The translations under genes were made by a program, and so were the position numbers. A stretch of DNA of 8,846 nucleotides. Origin: an uncultured Opitutia bacterium. GTDB lineage: Bacteria; Verrucomicrobiota; Verrucomicrobiia; Opitutales; Opitutaceae. Below the pieces are notes generated by a model. It ran no database searches and was not told where the DNA came from. It saw nothing but the letters and a program-made list of their open reading frames with translations. The number at the start of each line of letters is the position of its first letter. The stretch's first letter is position 1. The stretch is from NCBI GenBank assembly GCA_903938935.1, contig CAJAFD010000198.1, forward strand, positions 1 to 8,846, given 5' to 3'. This document shows positions 6,295-8,846 of the stretch, in pieces.

Positions 6295-7164
6295 TTGACG
6301 AAGTCTTGGCACATTTTTCTCGTGAGCGTCCTGCTCGGCTGGTCCGGACTGGGCGCGCGGGCGGCTGCACCTGAGGTGGCACCGCGGGGAAATTTCATGT
6401 TTACCCACGGTGGGCATACGTTGCGGGTTTGGTATTTCCGCTCGGCGGCGACGCCGGTGGATGCTCCGGTGTTGTTTGTGATGCATGGGGTGGGGCGCAA
6501 CGCCGAGGAATACCTCGATGATTGGATCGAGCTCGCCACGCAGAAGCAGTTTCTCGTGGTGGTGCCGGAGTTCTCGAAAGCAGCATTTCCCGGTGAAGAA
6601 GCGTATAATTCTGGCAACATGTTCGACAAGGCCGGTCGCCCGATTCCGCGTGAGCGTTGGTCTTATGCGGTGATCGAGCCGTTGTTTGACGCGCTCGCCC
6701 CGCAACTCGGCCATCATCGTAAAGACTACATGCTCTACGGGCATTCTGCGGGGGCGCAGTTTGTGCACCGTTTTATTTATTTCATGCCTGAGGCGCGTTA
6801 CACGCGGGCGGTGGCGGCCAACGCTGGTTGGTACACGTTGCCGAGTCTCGACGTGGCTTTCCCTTACGGACTCAAAGGCAGCACGATGGAGGTCGCGGCC
6901 TTGCGGGCAGCGTGGGCGCGTCCGCTCGTGGTTTTGCTCGGTGAAGCGGATATCGACCCGAAGAGTTCGGCGCTGCGTCACACGCCCGAGGCGGATGCGC
7001 AGGGGTTGTTTCGTTTTGCGCGGGGCCAGTTTTTCTATGCCCAGGCTCGGGCTGCGGCTGCGAAGATGCACGCGCCGTTTAACTGGACCCTCGCCACGGC
7101 GCCCGGAATCGCCCACTCCAATAAAGGCATGGCCCCGTTTGCCCTCCGGCAACTTTTCCCCTAA
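6295..7164 (+). CDS. Exported alpha/beta hydrolase (PHB depolymerase/esterase-like)
   Basis: This 289-residue protein has a signal peptide (MTKSWHIFLVSVLLGWSGLG, cleaved near ARA-AAP, about residue 24) followed by an alpha/beta hydrolase fold. The visible elements are the oxyanion-hole segment VLFVMHGVGRNAEEY (about 59-73), the nucleophile elbow G-H-S-A-G with S151, the acid region LLGEADID (D219 or D221) and the catalytic H274 in GIAHSNKGM. The HGVGRN motif and overall layout resemble secreted esterases of the PHB-depolymerase/LpqC group; the ester substrate is unknown. The start is TTG at 6295: there is no in-frame ATG ahead of the mature domain, and TTG gives a proper leader with a Lys. 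GTG 6322 is the alternative and would shorten the leader by nine residues. The receptor gene begins 30 bases after its stop, so they are probably one operon, suggesting the hydrolase acts on the receptor's cargo. Confidence 0.85.
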   Translation: MTKSWHIFLVSVLLGWSGLGARAAAPEVAPRGNFMFTHGGHTLRVWYFRSAATPVDAPVLFVMHGVGRNAEEYLDDWIELATQKQFLVVVPEFSKAAFPGEEAYNSGNMFDKAGRPIPRERWSYAVIEPLFDALAPQLGHHRKDYMLYGHSAGAQFVHRFIYFMPEARYTRAVAANAGWYTLPSLDVAFPYGLKGSTMEVAALRAAWARPLVVLLGEADIDPKSSALRHTPEADAQGLFRFARGQFFYAQARAAAAKMHAPFNWTLATAPGIAHSNKGMAPFALRQLFP

Positions 7165-7194
7165 AAATCACTCTTTTCTATTTCCTAAACTACC

Positions 7195-8846
7195 ATGACA
7201 AAACCAGCTAACCCCCCACGCCCAAACCTCGGAGTCGCCTTTTTGGCGAGCGCCGTGTTGGCCCTCACCGCCTCCGCTCAGTCGGTCGATCAGACCGTCA
7301 AGCTCGAGGCATTCACCGTCACCGGTTCCAACGTCAAACGCCTCGATCAGGAAAAAGTCCTGCCCGTGACCGTGTTGGCTGCCAGCGAACTCGAAGTGCG
7401 CGATGCCTCACAGCCCTCCGAATTGTTGACTGCGCTCCCGCAGGTCACCGGCCTGCCCGGCAACGAAACCGCGACCCTCGGCGCCACCGCTCGCGGTGAC
7501 AACGCCAGCGTCTCGCTCCGTGGTATTCCCTCGAGCAATACGCTCATTCTCCTCAACGGCCGTCGGCTCACGCCGCATCCGATCAGCCAGTCTGAAGCCG
7601 GCGCTCCGACGCTCTCGACCAACGTCAACACCTTGCCCAATCGCGGCCTCGAGCGCGTTGAAATCCTGCGTGACGGCGCCTCGTCCATCTACGGCACCGA
7701 CGCCGTCGCTGGCGTCGTGAATTACGTCACCAATAAAAATATCCGTGGCACTGAGCTCGCGCTGCGCTTCGGCCAGACCCGCTACGGCGACGGTCAAGAA
7801 ACCCGCGCCACGCTCACTCACGGTCTAGAGTTCGCCAAAGGCCGGGGCCGCGCGATGATCACTGCCGATTTCTACAGCCGCGAAGCGATGTATGCCCGCG
7901 ACCGCTCGTTCTCCGCGGAAGCCGACAACAGCTACCGCGCACCTGCGCCGTGGAATGTTTCCACCAATACCACCTTCAATCTGCGCTCCGCCACCACCCA
8001 GTATGGTAATTATCTCCTCGGCACCGTGGGCGGCACCGATGCTTACGGTTCGATCAACTCCTTCACCGGCGCACGTCCTGCCGGCGTGCCCGCGACGTTG
8101 GCTGCCACCTCCGGCGCCTTCTTCCTCGTGCCCAACGGCTCGGGCGGCGCGTCCTTCGCTACCGCCACGCCGAGCCGCGCGGGCGTGACGGCCGATTACT
8201 ACTGGAACAACAACGCCGCGCGCGTCATCCAGCCCAAGTCTGATCGCACGAACATTTTTGCTAGCGGCGAATTTGACCTCACGAACCGCATCACCGCGTT
8301 CGCCGACGCCAGCCTCTATCAAGCCCAGTCTATCACCTACCGTGAAGCCGACGGCATCACGCAAAGCACCGACGGCTTCATCATCGTTCCGGCGAGCAAT
8401 CCCTATAATCCCTTCGGGACGCGCTTCTGGTCCCCGACCGGCGCCGCCAATACCGATGGCACCGCTCGTCTCACCGGCACGCCTTCCGCCGTCTCCATCA
8501 CCAACAAGCGACTCTCCGATCTCGCCACGCGCACCGATTACGTCGACACCTCCGTTTATCGCGGTGTCATCGGCCTTCGCGGCAAACTGAGCGGTTCCTG
8601 GTCTTGGGAAGCTGCGTTGCTTTATTCTGCCGCCCGCGTGATCGAAAATGAAACCGGCCCCAGCCGCAAATCGGCTTTGATCGCCGCCATCAACCAGACC
8701 GATCCGGCCAAGGCGTTTAATCCGTTTACCCGCACCTTCGCCGTGCAAAACGGCACGCTCGTCGCCACCGGCAACTATAAAAATCCCGACAGCGTTACCT
8801 CGACGTTCCGCTCCGAATTTATTCGCAACGGCATCACCAAACTCGG
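7195..8846 (+). CDS. TonB-dependent receptor, 5' part (3' end outside window)
   Basis: An ATG at 7195 opens a frame that continues without a stop to the window end, giving the first 550 residues of an outer-membrane active-transport receptor. Residues 1-28 are a signal peptide (VLALTASA-QS). LEAFTVTGS (38-45) is the TonB-box-like segment. The plug domain spans about 52-180 and shows VSLRGIPSSNTLILLNGRRL (106-125) and the classic LERVEILRDGASSIYGTDAVAGVVNYVTNK region (152-181). Beta-barrel strands follow, with Tyr/Phe/Trp alternation and an NPYNPFGTRFW loop as in large receptors of this type. No carboxypeptidase-like (SusC) N-terminal extension is present, so it is not a SusC/SusD type. Cargo is unknown. 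The upstream hydrolase is 30 bases away with no terminator between them. The leader is pyrimidine-rich and lacks a Shine-Dalgarno. Confidence 0.93.
   Translation, partial: MTKPANPPRPNLGVAFLASAVLALTASAQSVDQTVKLEAFTVTGSNVKRLDQEKVLPVTVLAASELEVRDASQPSELLTALPQVTGLPGNETATLGATARGDNASVSLRGIPSSNTLILLNGRRLTPHPISQSEAGAPTLSTNVNTLPNRGLERVEILRDGASSIYGTDAVAGVVNYVTNKNIRGTELALRFGQTRYGDGQETRATLTHGLEFAKGRGRAMITADFYSREAMYARDRSFSAEADNSYRAPAPWNVSTNTTFNLRSATTQYGNYLLGTVGGTDAYGSINSFTGARPAGVPATLAATSGAFFLVPNGSGGASFATATPSRAGVTADYYWNNNAARVIQPKSDRTNIFASGEFDLTNRITAFADASLYQAQSITYREADGITQSTDGFIIVPASNPYNPFGTRFWSPTGAANTDGTARLTGTPSAVSITNKRLSDLATRTDYVDTSVYRGVIGLRGKLSGSWSWEAALLYSAARVIENETGPSRKSALIAAINQTDPAKAFNPFTRTFAVQNGTLVATGNYKNPDSVTSTFRSEFIRNGITKL

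Noticed and set aside
6277..7152. A 291-residue minus-strand frame opposite the hydrolase
   Set aside because: Arg-rich with no recognisable fold, while the plus strand has a complete signal peptide and catalytic triad.
7283..7297. Inverted repeat CGGTC-gatca-GACCG near the receptor's 5' end
   Set aside because: Five-base arms inside coding sequence are expected by chance in GC-rich DNA.
7825..8748. A 307-residue open frame on the minus strand inside the receptor gene
   Set aside because: It is a Gly/Arg/Ala-rich antisense frame with no domain pattern, lying wholly opposite well-conserved receptor sequence. Long antisense frames are expected in GC-rich coding DNA.

Overview
The window is a stretch of GC-rich chromosome from a Gram-negative bacterium. 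An outer membrane is indicated by a TonB-dependent receptor and by several proteins with signal peptides. The mix of genes (CCP-like M14 carboxypeptidase, tandem-ACT protein, TPR sensor kinase, TonB receptor with no SusD partner in view) and the lack of Shine-Dalgarno sequences fit Verrucomicrobiota, perhaps Opitutaceae. That placement is inferred from general resemblance and was not tested. I see no tRNA, rRNA, CRISPR array, insertion sequence or phage gene.

Layout, left to right: the 3' end of a DUF3299-like gene (+, 1-327); a tandem ACT-domain protein (-, 388-843); a cation diffusion facilitator transporter (+, 934-1842); a 55-residue two-helix membrane protein (-, 1882-2049) whose GTG start overlaps the stop of an exported M14 zinc carboxypeptidase (-, 2046-3311); a membrane histidine kinase with a periplasmic TPR sensor (+, 3454-5451); a NarL/FixJ-type response regulator (-, 5452-6108) whose stop codon abuts that of the kinase; an exported alpha/beta hydrolase (+, 6295-7164); and the 5' part of a TonB-dependent receptor (+, 7195 to the window end). 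The 55-residue gene and the receptor are easily missed, one because it is short and the other because it runs off the window.

The left half reads as ordinary housekeeping and accessory genes in short, alternating transcription units. The right half, from about 3454, looks like one functional locus. A kinase that would sense in the periplasm faces its probable response regulator tail to tail. The regulator is divergent from a hydrolase-receptor pair that probably forms one transcript. A clean inverted repeat, GATGGCGTAG-gt-CTACGCCATC at 6157-6178, lies in the divergent gap just upstream of the regulator gene and is the best operator candidate in the window. A working hypothesis is that the two-component system controls itself, the hydrolase and the receptor, coupling an envelope signal to uptake of a substrate that the hydrolase processes. 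The signal and substrate cannot be read from the sequence.

No wholly novel system is evident. The most unusual points are the sensor architecture (seven TPR-like units in an exact 40-residue register), the pairing of a HisKA-type kinase with a NarL-type regulator, the abutting convergent stops, the divergent-gap palindrome, the overlapping small membrane-protein gene, and the absence of Shine-Dalgarno sequences at all eight visible gene starts.
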